A stretch of DNA of 54,891 bases, taken from contig JAEUTY010000019.1 of the NCBI GenBank assembly GCA_016787805.1, positions 1 to 54,891 on the forward strand. Reading direction: 5' to 3'. This document shows, piece after piece, positions 27,520-36,501 of this stretch. The position numbers were made by a program, and so were the translations under genes. The notes under the pieces were generated by a model. That model ran no database searches. It worked only from the letters and a program-made list of their open reading frames with translations, and had not been told where the DNA came from. Each line of letters begins with the position of its first letter. Position 1 is the stretch's first letter. Source of the DNA: Flavobacterium sp. (lineage in GTDB: Bacteria; Bacteroidota; Bacteroidia; Flavobacteriales; Flavobacteriaceae).

Positions 27520-28143
27520 TTATTCTTCTTGCTCGGCATCAATATACGTTTTATTTCCGTTTTTATTGATGTAGTATTTTCCGCCACGTGGACCCGTGTA
27601 TACTTTTTTGCCTTTGTATTTTCCAGTTACTTTATCGGCTACTTTTTTCTCAGCGGCTTTTGAGGCAGCTGTTTCTTTCATGTCTTCTTTTTCTTCAGTA
27701 GCGCTAAGTTTTTTGGTTTTTGCTTTGGCTTTATTGGTTTCAGCTTTTGCTTTTCCTTCAGCCGATTTTGCTTTTCCAGTAGCAGAAGCTTTAGTTTCTT
27801 TTTCGTCGGCGTCTTTGAAACGTTTGTCTGGTGTACCGTCTTTTTTCAGCTTTGAGGCTTTTTCAGTTGCTTCTTTTTTGGCTTTTTTAGAAGTTTCTTT
27901 GGCTTCTTTTTCTACTTTATCAGCGGTTTCTTTCGCTCCTTTTTTAGCTTTTTTAGAAGTTTTCTTTGCTTCTTTTTCTACTTTATCAGCGGTTTCTTTT
28001 ACTTCTTTTTTGGCTTTTTTAGTTTTTTCTTTTACGGCTTTTTCCGTTTTAGCTTTTGCTTTTTTCGCTTTAGTTGCTACATCTTGAGCATAAAAAGTGT
28101 TGGAGAAGATAAATACCAAGCATAATAGAATTAGTTTTTTCAT
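27520..28143 (-). CDS. Secreted lysine-rich repeat protein with PBCV-type basic adaptor C-terminus
   Basis: 207 residues. The signal peptide (MKKLILLCLVFIFSNTFYAQ) is followed by about 140 residues made almost only of Lys, Ala, Glu and Thr, predicted as one long highly charged helix. A 22-residue unit beginning ETADKVEKEAK occurs at least twice in tandem. The last 35 residues, KVYTGPRGGKYYINKNGNKT, match the PBCV-specific basic adaptor motif known from chlorovirus proteins and various bacteria. The role is unknown; binding to anionic polymers is an inference from charge. A histone H1-like or LEA-like protein would look similar in the middle, but the export signal argues against a nucleoid role. 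Confidence 0.85.
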   Translation of the reverse strand: MKKLILLCLVFIFSNTFYAQDVATKAKKAKAKTEKAVKEKTKKAKKEVKETADKVEKEAKKTSKKAKKGAKETADKVEKEAKETSKKAKKEATEKASKLKKDGTPDKRFKDADEKETKASATGKAKSAEGKAKAETNKAKAKTKKLSATEEKEDMKETAASKAAEKKVADKVTGKYKGKKVYTGPRGGKYYINKNGNKTYIDAEQEE

Positions 28144-28261
28144 TTTGATTACAAAATTTGGTTATTAAAGATTAAAATTAACAAATATTTTTTAAACAAC
28201 AACCATTCCAAAACAATAAGTTGTAAAAATCATTCTACAAGTACGCCTATAGTTTATTTAC

Positions 28262-28367
28262 TAGCCCTGATCTCGTTGTGTCCAACGAGACAAGAAGCAG
28301 GAATAAGGATGGCTGGAAAAACCCAAGCTATTTGCTTCGCCAGTTCGCTATCGCTCGTGTGCTTCTA
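28262..28367 (+). repeat. Dispersed intergenic repeat, copy C
   Basis: The left part has a 7-bp hairpin, CTCGTTG-TGTC-CAACGAG (28272-28289), flanked by CCCTGAT and CAAGAAGCAG as in copy D. The right part (28317-28363) matches copy A in inverse orientation over about 47 bp. Its last bases supply the TAG stop of the neighbouring outer-membrane protein gene (28365-28367). It is the only copy here that links both halves of the element. Confidence 0.8.
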
Positions 28368-31300
28368 AAAATAAGCCCGCAACTGAATACTTCCGGTGTG
28401 AATGGCTTGGTTGGTTTCGCTTTTTCGCCCTTGGTAATTGATGTTGACGTCCAAATACTGCGTTAGGTTTTTTTGAATGAGTAAGCGCCACGTTTGGTTT
28501 TTGCCAGGTTGTAATCCTTCGAGCATTTGAAATCCTACAGCAGACAAAGCACTTCCATTAAAGTTATTGTTGTAAAACGAAAATTCGCCATTGGCGGTAA
28601 ACTGTTTTTTGCCCGAATACGTAAAGGAAGTTCCGAAACGATTTTGCGTCAAGGTTTCGAAACTACCGATTTGATTTTCTTTGGTTTGGAATTCGTAAAA
28701 CACGTCCCAACTCGCATTTTTGTTGAATAAATACGAAATTTTAGGTTGGATGTTGTAGCCTGTGATTTCAAAATTTCGCGATGAAAAAGTATCCGATTCG
28801 GTCGTAGATAAGATCGTTTTCCCGAACAAATTTGCCAGCCAATTGACTTTATATAAGTGTGTATATTGTAATTGGTGCGAAATATTGTCGCTTTTGAGCA
28901 ATCCTACAGAAAGCAAATTTTGTGTACTACTATTTAAATACGTATAAGTAACCGAATGTTTTTGTCTTCCTTTATTATAAAAAAGACTGTTGCGCCACGA
29001 CGAATTGAGTCCGAGTAAATCATCGGGATTATTGGTGTAAAACGGATTGAGGTCGAAGTTGTTGCTGTTTCGAATGATTTTTCGATCGATATTGAACGAA
29101 GTTTGGTTGTAAAAATGCGATAGAATTTTCAAAAAACCACTTTCATTTTGCCAACGCGACGGATTTAAAGTGAGCGATTGCGCAAATTTGTTTTGGTGCG
29201 TTTTAACGAATATTTGATTCGGTAAAAACACGCGAACATATTTGGCTTGGTCGGGAAAAGGAGCCACTTCAAACTCTTGTAACTCTTGAATTCCGTTGCT
29301 GTTGTAATCGTTCCACATGTACACGCCTTGCCCGGGTTCGACTTCCAAATACGTGAATTCTTGTTGCGGAATCGTACCCGAAGTCGTTTCGTACGACGTT
29401 GATATTTGAATTAAATTTTTCAAATAACTGTCATTATATAAAATGCGAGAGTTGAGTGAAGGTTCGTTGGTGCGAGAACTATCTTCAAAAACCAAATTTC
29501 GATAATTCACAAAAACCGATAATTCGCCCGTATCCGTTTTGAGCAATCGCGATTTAATATAATAGGAGTTGGATGAATTGACGCGTTTCACAAAACCATT
29601 TTGTAAACTATCGTTTTTACGCAACAAATAACCCAATTCGGCATATACTTTTAAAGAATCACCACGACCCGCAAAAGCGCCGTATTCTGAAAATTTTTGA
29701 CTTAAATTCGAGAGTTGGTTGGTTGTTACAAGTCGTTCTTTGTTGTCTTCCAAACGGAAACTACCACCAATCCAGTTTTTCTTGAAATGGTATTTGGTAC
29801 GCGTTTCGCTACGAATGAATTCCGATTTGGAATAACTTCCATCGCTGTTGAGTGCGCTCGATTGGTTTTGGAAAGTCCAATTGTTGTTTTTATAAAAACC
29901 GTTAATTAGGTGACGAATTCCCGAGAAATTTTCTGAGAAATCTAGTTTTTCCAATTGATAACGTGCGTTAGCGAGACTTTGGTTTTCTTTTTTGTAATTG
30001 AAATCCAAACCCGAAACCAACAAACTTTGATTGCCAAACGGATTGGTAATGTTCCAATCGCGGTTGAATTCGATGGTAAAAAGGCGCTCGATGGTTTTGA
30101 AGTCTTTTTGAATCAATTGGAAATTTCCAAAAGCATCAAGGGTGAATTTTTTGGAAAACAATCGTTGTTTGAAGTTGAGTTTTCCAGCAATTCCTTTGTT
30201 GTTTTCATCATCAATCGAAGAATATAAATTGACATCGTTATTGGAAACTCCAACTTCAAAATCAATCGATGTTTTTTCTGAAGGATTGTATTTTCCTAGT
30301 AAAGTCGCAATTTGAATTTTAGTAGGCGCAATCAGTCGGATGATAGGTTCGTAATTCCCTTGTGGAACGCCTGCAATTGGTGCTACATATTCGTAAATTT
30401 TGCCTATTGCTTGGTTGTTCGCTAATACATAATTCCCTAAATTATTTCCAACCAATGAAAATCGAACACTGTACAATACTTCATTTGGATTGTTGGAATA
30501 CTCAAACACTTCGGTAGTACCAGCTAGAATTTTTCGGTACAACACTTTGTTTTCAGAATACGCATCTTCAAAAGCAGAAGGCGCAATCATCAAGTCGGAA
30601 TTGTCGCCTGCGCTTTGTAAAATAGCGACTTGTTCTTCGGATAAATTTTGTTGCAACGGTTGGTTTTTGACGTCGTTTTCCGAATAAATATAACCGCCCA
30701 AACTCCAATTTTTGTTGTAATGATGTGCGCCACCATAAGTTACAAATCGTGTAAAATTGCGATCCGAATATTGGTATTCAACTACTATACGCATTTCGGA
30801 AGTGATCGGAAATAACGACGTAAAAGTAATTTCACCAGCGTTGTAATCAATAACGTACTGATTGTTTTCGCCGCGTTCTTGTAAAATTCCGTTCACAAAC
30901 ACGCGCTCCGAACCTGAAATGATGAGCACAAACAATTCGCCATTGTTCCCCTTGAGTTTGTACGGACCTTGGTTGCCTTCTTGACCAGTAAAAGAACTTC
31001 GGGCGTATTGACCACGAACTACAGCGCCCGAGGCAAAGACTTCGGTTTTGTTATTTTTTTTTCCGAATGTGAATTTGGTAGACAAGCCTTGGACTTTTTT
31101 GTTGAAATTCAAAAACTTCGACTGACGGTTTTCGAGGAATAAATCACCGCCACGAATGTTCCATTTGTCAGAAAAGATTTCGATAAAAATTTGATCAAAT
31201 TCGTCCAATCGTTGCGAATAACCATTGTCTTGTAGCGGAATGTTGCTATCTTGAATAGAAGCACGAAGGCTAACTTTGTCAGAGATTTTACCTGTTATTT

Positions 31301-31781
31301 GAAGATCAAGATTGGAATTGACTGTAGCGTTTTGATTGTTGCCAATAGTAATGCCACGCGTGATACTTCCTGATGTAGTTAATCCGTCGAAAGGTTTGAA
31401 GATGTTGGTTTTATTGGATTTTACGGCAAACAATTGTTCGGAATTATTAGGAACCACAACTGCGCCGTCGTAAATAGAATAAGTTTTGGTAAGAAATTCA
31501 GGATAGTTTATGTAATTGACAATCAACGAGTCGGTTGTCGTAAAATTGGGATTGAAAATGAGTGTTCCTTTTTTGAAATCGATTTTGTAATTGGTAGAAT
31601 CAATAGCGATGCCGTCTTTGCTTACTATTTTAAAGGAATTAGCGTTGATGCTTTTTTTTTCGATGGAAATCGTGTCTTTGCTAAAAGCGATTTTTTTTGT
31701 CGTATAAGATGATTTGATTTCCTGAGCCCAACTGCCCGAAAACCAAAACAAAAGCAACACGACCAATCCTTTTTTTAGCAT
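28365..31781 (-). CDS. Large outer-membrane beta-barrel protein, SprA-like in its plug region
   Basis: 1138 residues with a signal peptide (MLKKGLVVLLLFWFSGSWAQ). Residues 25-125 look like a beta-sandwich. From about residue 135 the segment SGSITRGITIGNNQNATVNS, then DNGYSQRLDEFDQIFIEIFS, resembles the region of the T9SS translocon protein SprA where GNNQ and IPIQ motifs occur. The remainder is alternating amphipathic strands and aromatic residues ending in a Tyr-Phe C-terminus, the pattern of a barrel inserted by BAM. It is less than half the length of SprA, so it is at most a relative. Function is unknown. The TAG stop lies inside a dispersed repeat. A TACTTTTG box is at 31804-31811. Confidence 0.75.
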   Translation of the reverse strand: MLKKGLVVLLLFWFSGSWAQEIKSSYTTKKIAFSKDTISIEKKSINANSFKIVSKDGIAIDSTNYKIDFKKGTLIFNPNFTTTDSLIVNYINYPEFLTKTYSIYDGAVVVPNNSEQLFAVKSNKTNIFKPFDGLTTSGSITRGITIGNNQNATVNSNLDLQITGKISDKVSLRASIQDSNIPLQDNGYSQRLDEFDQIFIEIFSDKWNIRGGDLFLENRQSKFLNFNKKVQGLSTKFTFGKKNNKTEVFASGAVVRGQYARSSFTGQEGNQGPYKLKGNNGELFVLIISGSERVFVNGILQERGENNQYVIDYNAGEITFTSLFPITSEMRIVVEYQYSDRNFTRFVTYGGAHHYNKNWSLGGYIYSENDVKNQPLQQNLSEEQVAILQSAGDNSDLMIAPSAFEDAYSENKVLYRKILAGTTEVFEYSNNPNEVLYSVRFSLVGNNLGNYVLANNQAIGKIYEYVAPIAGVPQGNYEPIIRLIAPTKIQIATLLGKYNPSEKTSIDFEVGVSNNDVNLYSSIDDENNKGIAGKLNFKQRLFSKKFTLDAFGNFQLIQKDFKTIERLFTIEFNRDWNITNPFGNQSLLVSGLDFNYKKENQSLANARYQLEKLDFSENFSGIRHLINGFYKNNNWTFQNQSSALNSDGSYSKSEFIRSETRTKYHFKKNWIGGSFRLEDNKERLVTTNQLSNLSQKFSEYGAFAGRGDSLKVYAELGYLLRKNDSLQNGFVKRVNSSNSYYIKSRLLKTDTGELSVFVNYRNLVFEDSSRTNEPSLNSRILYNDSYLKNLIQISTSYETTSGTIPQQEFTYLEVEPGQGVYMWNDYNSNGIQELQEFEVAPFPDQAKYVRVFLPNQIFVKTHQNKFAQSLTLNPSRWQNESGFLKILSHFYNQTSFNIDRKIIRNSNNFDLNPFYTNNPDDLLGLNSSWRNSLFYNKGRQKHSVTYTYLNSSTQNLLSVGLLKSDNISHQLQYTHLYKVNWLANLFGKTILSTTESDTFSSRNFEITGYNIQPKISYLFNKNASWDVFYEFQTKENQIGSFETLTQNRFGTSFTYSGKKQFTANGEFSFYNNNFNGSALSAVGFQMLEGLQPGKNQTWRLLIQKNLTQYLDVNINYQGRKSETNQAIHTGSIQLRAYF

Positions 31782-31885
31782 AAGTACTATAACTGTAAAA
31801 AGTCAAAAGTAGTATTTATAATTGGAAAGATTTAGCGTAATAAAACGAATGTGTTGAACAATAAGAGGAAATAAATAGTTTTGAT

Positions 31886-32184
31886 TTACCCATTTATTCT
31901 TTTGAACCAATTTTTGGGTGACCTTGAAGTGTGGAAAACACCAAGAACTATAATTTTATTTTCTTCTACTATGTAATGAATTCCGTAGGGAAAACGTTGG
32001 ATGAATCTAATTTTGACCGATTTGTATCTTTTTAAAAAGCTGCTGGATTTCTCTGTATTTCATTGATTCCAACTTCTAAACAAAGCTCAAAATCATAGGA
32101 AAGACCTTGGCGTTGTTCTTCATACCACAAAACAATTTCTTCAACATCAAATAAGGCTTCTTTAATGAAAACAATTGGAGTCAT
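31886..32184 (-). pseudogene. RelE/ParE-type toxin gene with frameshift
   Basis: Starts at the ATG 32182-32184, whose A is shared with the antitoxin stop codon (TAATG). The first frame codes for 50 residues (MTPIVFIKEALFDVEEIVLW ... QRNPAAF) and stops at 32032-32034. One base lower the reading continues as KRYKSVKIRFIQRFPYGIHY then VLGVFHTSRSPKNW to a stop at 31886-31888. Joined, they make a normal toxin of about 99 residues with the family C-terminus (FPYGIHY, HTSR.P..W). The break is in CTTTTTAAAAAG, a T5A5 tract. The cause is either a one-base deletion or a slippage site; decay is the simpler reading. Confidence 0.82.
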
Positions 32185-32390
32185 TATCGCATTTTTTTCA
32201 AATGACTTTTGACTTCACTCCAAGTGTAGTATTCTGTTTTTTCTTCTGCGACCTGTTGTAGTCTGTGGTCAAGTTCTTTTTTTACAACATCAGTAAGTTC
32301 AATGCCTTTTTTAGAAACACTATCCCACAACTCTTCGGCTAGAGCAATTTTTTCGGCATCAGAGAATTTTTCTAAATCTTTAATTTTCAT
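32184..32390 (-). CDS. Antitoxin of the addiction-module component family
   Basis: 68 residues: MKIKDLEKFSDAEKIALAEE, LWDSV, then ELDHRL and a C-terminal WSEVKSHLKKMR. This is the layout of the short addiction-module antitoxins that precede RelE/ParE toxins. It overlaps the damaged toxin gene by one base, the usual translational coupling. By family knowledge it neutralises the toxin and may repress the operon. It is intact while the toxin appears broken. Confidence 0.85.
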   Translation of the reverse strand: MKIKDLEKFSDAEKIALAEELWDSVSKKGIELTDVVKKELDHRLQQVAEEKTEYYTWSEVKSHLKKMR

Positions 32391-32431
32391 TGAAATAACT
32401 TTTTATAAAAATAGTAATTTTTTTGCTTAAA

Positions 32432-33685
32432 CTACTCTTTCGTTACAATTTGCATCGTTTCTCTCGAAATTTGTTTCACCAAAACCGTTTTGTCTTTTTC
32501 GACCATTTCGGCGGCTTCTTTGGTAAAATGACGAATGGTAAACAGCGACACATTTTCGTTGTACGACACTTTGAATTTTTTCGAAAGCACCGATTTTAAT
32601 TCGTTGAAATTGTTGTATTTGTCTTCTACACAAACCGAAAAACTAATTGCGGTGTTTTGAATCAAACTCACTTTGATTTTGTATTTGTGTAATAAAGCAA
32701 AGATTTCGCTGATGTTTTCTTCCATGATGAAAGAGAAATCAATTGACGCCAATGAGATGAGCAATTGGTTTTTCTTCACGATAAAACACGATGTTTTCGG
32801 CTCTAAATCTTGTCCTTTTGAAACCGAAGTTCCAGGTAAAAGCGGATTGATAAACGACTTTACAAAAAGCGGAATTTCTTTTTTCTGTAAAGGTTGTAGC
32901 GTTTTTGGGTGAATGACAGAAGCGCCGTAAAACGCCAACTCAATGGCTTCGCGGTACGAAATTTGGTTCAACAAAACCGCATTTTCAAAATAACGCGGAT
33001 CGGCATTCAATACCCCAGGAACGTCTTTCCAAATTGTTACGCTTTCGGCACTTAAGCAATACGCAAAAATCGCCGCAGTATAATCGGAACCTTCACGGCC
33101 TAAAGTCGTCGTAAAGTTATTTTCATCCGAACCAATAAAACCTTGTGTGATGTTGAGTGCTTTTTTCTTAACGCCTTTTGAGATGAGTCTTTGAGTTTGT
33201 TCCCAATCCACATTTGCATCGCGGTAATTCGCATCAGTTTTGATGAAATTGCGCACATCAATCCAGTTGTTTTTTAAACCTTGTTCATTGAAATAATAAC
33301 TCACAATTGTAGTCGATACAATTTCACCAAAGCTAATTACTTGGTCGTACACAAAGTTGTAATTGGGTGATTTGTTGCTGCGTAAAAAATATTCTAAATC
33401 GGCAAAATGGCTGTTTACGGTAAAGAATACATCGTGGTCTTCATCGTCAAACAAATCGAGTAAAATTTGGTTGTGGTATTTGCGAACTTCTTGCAACGAC
33501 GCATGAAATTCGTTCGATTTTTCGAAGTAATTTTTAATTACAACTTCCAGCGCATTGGTAGTTTTTCCCATGGCTGAAATGACAATCAGTACGTCTTCAT
33601 AACCTACTTTTTGCAATACGTCAAATACATTTTTTACACCCTCAGCGTCTTTTACAGAAGCGCCACCAAATTTGAATATTCTCAT
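32432..33685 (-). CDS. lysC: Aspartate kinase (monofunctional)
   Basis: 417 residues. It phosphorylates aspartate, the first step toward lysine, threonine, methionine and diaminopimelate. The amino-acid kinase domain starts KFGGASVKDAEGVKNV and includes TTLGREGSDYTAAIFAYCL and WKDVPGVLNADPR. The last 130 residues form ACT-type regulatory segments, starting near LLISLASIDFSFI. There is no homoserine dehydrogenase fused to it. The symbol is by function; this phylum can have several aspartokinases and the exact paralogue is not determined. It stands alone between the toxin-antitoxin pair and an acetyltransferase. Confidence 0.92.
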   Translation of the reverse strand: MRIFKFGGASVKDAEGVKNVFDVLQKVGYEDVLIVISAMGKTTNALEVVIKNYFEKSNEFHASLQEVRKYHNQILLDLFDDEDHDVFFTVNSHFADLEYFLRSNKSPNYNFVYDQVISFGEIVSTTIVSYYFNEQGLKNNWIDVRNFIKTDANYRDANVDWEQTQRLISKGVKKKALNITQGFIGSDENNFTTTLGREGSDYTAAIFAYCLSAESVTIWKDVPGVLNADPRYFENAVLLNQISYREAIELAFYGASVIHPKTLQPLQKKEIPLFVKSFINPLLPGTSVSKGQDLEPKTSCFIVKKNQLLISLASIDFSFIMEENISEIFALLHKYKIKVSLIQNTAISFSVCVEDKYNNFNELKSVLSKKFKVSYNENVSLFTIRHFTKEAAEMVEKDKTVLVKQISRETMQIVTKE

Positions 33686-33833
33686 GATATACTATTAAGT
33701 TCCAAAGGTAAATAAATCAAATTTCAAAAAACAAAAAACAAATCCCAAAAAAGCACAAAAAAACAAATTCGAAATTCAAAACCTTTCGGACTTAGAATTT
33801 AGTGTTTCGAATTTATTTGTAATTTGGAAATTG

Positions 33834-34313
33834 TCATTTGGAATTTTTAGAAAGAAATTCGTTGATTCCTTCTTCATCCATTTGTGCTACACGCCAATCG
33901 TCGAGTACTTTTGCACCCGTTTTTTTATAAAAATTAATTGCATTGACATTCCAATCAAGTACAGCCCACTCAATTCGGCGCACATTATCGCGTTTGCCTT
34001 GAGCAATAATTTCACTGTACAACGCAAATCCGGCGCCAGTGCCACGTTGGTCTTCTTTTACAATCAAATCTTCTAAGTGAATCGTTTTGCCTTTCCAAGT
34101 AGAATAACGGTAATAATAAAGCGCAATTCCGATGATGACACCATTTACTTCCGCTACAAAAGTGTGAAACAACGGATGTTCTCCAAAACCGTCTCGAATC
34201 AAATCGTCTGCAGTGACCACAACCGCTTCAGGTTCTTTTTCAAAAACGGCGAGTTCTTTTATCAATCCCAAAACGGCGGGCATATCATTGGGTGTTCCTT
34301 TCCGAATAATCAT
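33834..34313 (-). CDS. GNAT family N-acetyltransferase, diamine acetyltransferase-like
   Basis: 159 residues. The segment YYYRYSTWKGKTIHLEDLIV and the acetyl-CoA loop EDQRGTGAGFALYSEI, followed by WAVLDWNVNAINFYKKTGA, match the SSAT (spermidine/spermine acetyltransferase) branch of the GNAT family. The substrate could be a polyamine or a related amine such as thialysine; this cannot be settled from sequence. It is a single gene. The 148 bp downstream (33686-33833) hold only repetitive AAATTC/AATTTGGAA words. Confidence 0.85.
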   Translation of the reverse strand: MIIRKGTPNDMPAVLGLIKELAVFEKEPEAVVVTADDLIRDGFGEHPLFHTFVAEVNGVIIGIALYYYRYSTWKGKTIHLEDLIVKEDQRGTGAGFALYSEIIAQGKRDNVRRIEWAVLDWNVNAINFYKKTGAKVLDDWRVAQMDEEGINEFLSKNSK

Positions 34314-34336
34314 AAGTGTAGGTTTGAGGTAAAAGT

Positions 34337-34383
34337 AAAAAACAAATCCTAAATCCCAAGGCTGAATTTGGAATTTAGGATTT
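34337..34383 (-). terminator. Terminator of the M48 peptidase gene
   Basis: On the minus strand AAATCCTAAATTCC and GGGATTTAGGATTT (34370-34383 and 34344-34357) pair with one mismatch and are followed by GTTTTTT. The word AATCCTAAATTCC is of the same kind as other intergenic words in this window. Confidence 0.75.
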
Positions 34384-34403
34384 TGTATTGTTGTTATGAA
34401 AAA

Positions 34404-35264
34404 TTATTTTTTCTTCTTAGTTGTTTTTTTTGTAGCAGGCTTTTTGGTTGTGGTTGCAGTCGCTTTGTTGTTGATTGGTTTTTGAACGTACGCTTTGTAC
34501 AAACCATCAGCAGTGGCTCTGTTTTTGGCCAATTCAGCTCTGCTACTTGGGTCAGGATGCGAGCTCATCATACGCGAAATAAAATCGCTTTGACTTCCGC
34601 CACTTAAGTATGCCAAAATAGTAAAAGCCGATTCCACAGCATTGACATCATAGCCATTTCTTTTCATAAAATCGTATGAAAACATATCGGCCTCCGACTC
34701 TTGTTTGCGACTGTATTTACTATCCAAAAGCGCTCCAGCAATTTGTCCAGCTTGGCCGTCAGTTATTTTGGCTACTTTATCAGAAGTTGCGCCAACTGCG
34801 TTAATCAAAGCTGCATTTCTGTAAGCTGAACGTACAGCATCTTTAGTATCTTCATTGGCAACGTGACCAATTTCGTGACCAATTACAGCCAACAATTGAT
34901 TGTCATCCATAATGTCCATCAAGCCAGAGTACACACGAACACTTCCATCGGCGCAAGCAAAAGCATTGACTTCTTTGGTTAAGTATACCTTGTAATTTAG
35001 TTTTAATCCGTTTTCTGTCGCATGTTTGCCAAAAACGCGGTTTAAACGTAAAGTATAACCATCTTTTGGACCCGCAACTACATTGGCAGAATCCATTTTT
35101 TTTACAGCTTGAGAGGCTACGTTGGCAGCATCTTCGTTTGAAAAAGTAAAACTGGCAACACCTGTTTGAAGCGCACCTAAAGTTCGGTCGATATTGATTT
35201 GAGCACTTGTTTTTGTAATACTAAAAATGCTTAGCGTAAGGAGTACTAAAAATTTAATTTTCAT
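34404..35264 (-). CDS. Secreted M48 family metallopeptidase
   Basis: 286 residues. The signal peptide (ending TKTSAQ) puts it in the periplasm. The catalytic motif HEIGH lies at about residues 130-134, with the third ligand Glu in SRKQESEADMFSYDFMKRNG. FACADGSVRVYSGLMDIMDD before the motif is typical of M48C peptidases such as LoiP and BepA, which cleave misfolded envelope proteins. The C-terminus is a Lys/Thr-rich tail (ATTTKKPATKKTTKKKK). A TATCTTTG box at 35290-35297 is a likely -7 element. Confidence 0.92.
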   Translation of the reverse strand: MKIKFLVLLTLSIFSITKTSAQINIDRTLGALQTGVASFTFSNEDAANVASQAVKKMDSANVVAGPKDGYTLRLNRVFGKHATENGLKLNYKVYLTKEVNAFACADGSVRVYSGLMDIMDDNQLLAVIGHEIGHVANEDTKDAVRSAYRNAALINAVGATSDKVAKITDGQAGQIAGALLDSKYSRKQESEADMFSYDFMKRNGYDVNAVESAFTILAYLSGGSQSDFISRMMSSHPDPSSRAELAKNRATADGLYKAYVQKPINNKATATTTKKPATKKTTKKKK

Positions 35265-35398
35265 GGTTTTTACATTTAAAATTCATTGACAAAGATAAAA
35301 TAAGTTTATAAAAAATAATGTAGTATAATTTTTACCAGAGGACTTAAAAATTTAATAAAAAAAACGATATTTGCACGAATAACTACAACGATTTCGTA

Positions 35399-36409
35399 AT
35401 GGAAGAACGCAACAAAACCTTAGGTGAGTTTATCATAGAAAATCAGAATGCATTTCAGTATTCGTCGGGCGAATTATCGCGCATTATCAACTCCATCCGT
35501 TTGGCTGCTAAAGTGGTGAATTATAAGGTAAACAAAGCAGGTTTGGTTGATATTGTTGGTGCTGCTGGCGAACAAAATGTGCAAGGTGAAGACCAACAAA
35601 AATTGGACGTTTATGCCAACGAAGTGTTCATTCAAACCTTAATCAATCGTGAAATTGTGTGCGGAATTGCTTCTGAAGAAAACGACGATTTCATCACCGT
35701 TGCCGGAAGTGATAACAGTCATAGCAACAAATATGTAGTGCTGATGGATCCGTTGGATGGTTCGTCTAATATTGATGTAAACGTTTCGGTTGGAACTATT
35801 TTTTCGGTTTTTAGGAGAAAAACGCCAGTAGGAACGCCTGTTACTTCAGAAGATTTTTTACAACCCGGAACCCAACAAGTGGCTGCTGGTTATGTGATTT
35901 ACGGAACGTCTACCATGTTAGTATATACAACTGGTCATGGCGTACATGGTTTTACGTTGAATCCAGCCATTGGAACATTTTACCTTTCTCATCCCAATAT
36001 GCAATATCCAAAAGACGGAAAAATATATTCTATTAATGAAGGAAATTACGTACATTTTCCACAAGGAGTAAAAGATTATATCAAATATTGTCAGCTGGAA
36101 GAAGGCGATCGTCCGTATACTTCACGTTATATTGGAAGTTTGGTGTCAGACATGCATCGCAATATGATTAAAGGCGGAATTTATATTTATCCAACTAGTT
36201 CAAAGGCACCTAATGGGAAATTACGATTGTTATACGAATGCAATCCTATGGCTTTTATTGCCGAACAAGCGGGTGGAAAAGCTTCTGATGGTTACCGACG
36301 AATCATGGAAATTCAGCCTACCGAATTGCACCAACGTGTTCCGTTTTTCTGTGGTAGTTACAACATGGTAGCTAAAGCAGAAGATTTTATGAAAAATTCT
36401 GAAAAATAA
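35399..36409 (+). CDS. fbp: Fructose-1,6-bisphosphatase, class I
   Basis: 336 residues. It removes the 1-phosphate of fructose 1,6-bisphosphate in gluconeogenesis. Metal and substrate signatures are complete: [44 protein letters not shown] and [17 protein letters not shown]. The length is normal for class I enzymes. The gene is divergent from the M48 peptidase and is followed after 92 bp by the small-GTPase unit on the same strand. Read-through is possible since no terminator lies between, but functional linkage is not implied. Confidence 0.97.
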   Translation: MEERNKTLGEFIIENQNAFQYSSGELSRIINSIRLAAKVVNYKVNKAGLVDIVGAAGEQNVQGEDQQKLDVYANEVFIQTLINREIVCGIASEENDDFITVAGSDNSHSNKYVVLMDPLDGSSNIDVNVSVGTIFSVFRRKTPVGTPVTSEDFLQPGTQQVAAGYVIYGTSTMLVYTTGHGVHGFTLNPAIGTFYLSHPNMQYPKDGKIYSINEGNYVHFPQGVKDYIKYCQLEEGDRPYTSRYIGSLVSDMHRNMIKGGIYIYPTSSKAPNGKLRLLYECNPMAFIAEQAGGKASDGYRRIMEIQPTELHQRVPFFCGSYNMVAKAEDFMKNSEK

Positions 36410-36461
36410 AACTGCTATTCACGTAGACGTCAGAAAAGTAGTATTATTTCGATAAAATTGT

Positions 36462-36469
36462 TAAATTTG
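36462..36469 (+). promoter_or_regulatory. Possible -7 element for the small-GTPase unit
   Basis: TAAATTTG matches TAnnTTTG and lies 32 bp before the first gene of the four-gene unit. No TTG occurs at the usual distance upstream, so a separate promoter is only likely, not shown. Confidence 0.4.
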
Positions 36470-36501
36470 TCGGTTGAAACTAAAAAAACTACTTTACTTA
36501 T

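Noticed and set aside
27596-28087. 163-codon open frame on the plus strand over the lysine-rich gene
   Set aside because: It is the antisense of Lys/Ala/Glu-rich codons and gives a Phe/Ser/Ala-rich product; the minus-strand gene has a signal peptide, a recognised C-terminal motif and a terminator.
27520-28143. Histone H1-like nucleoid protein
   Set aside because: The middle is Lys/Ala-rich, but a clear signal peptide and the basic adaptor C-terminus point to export.
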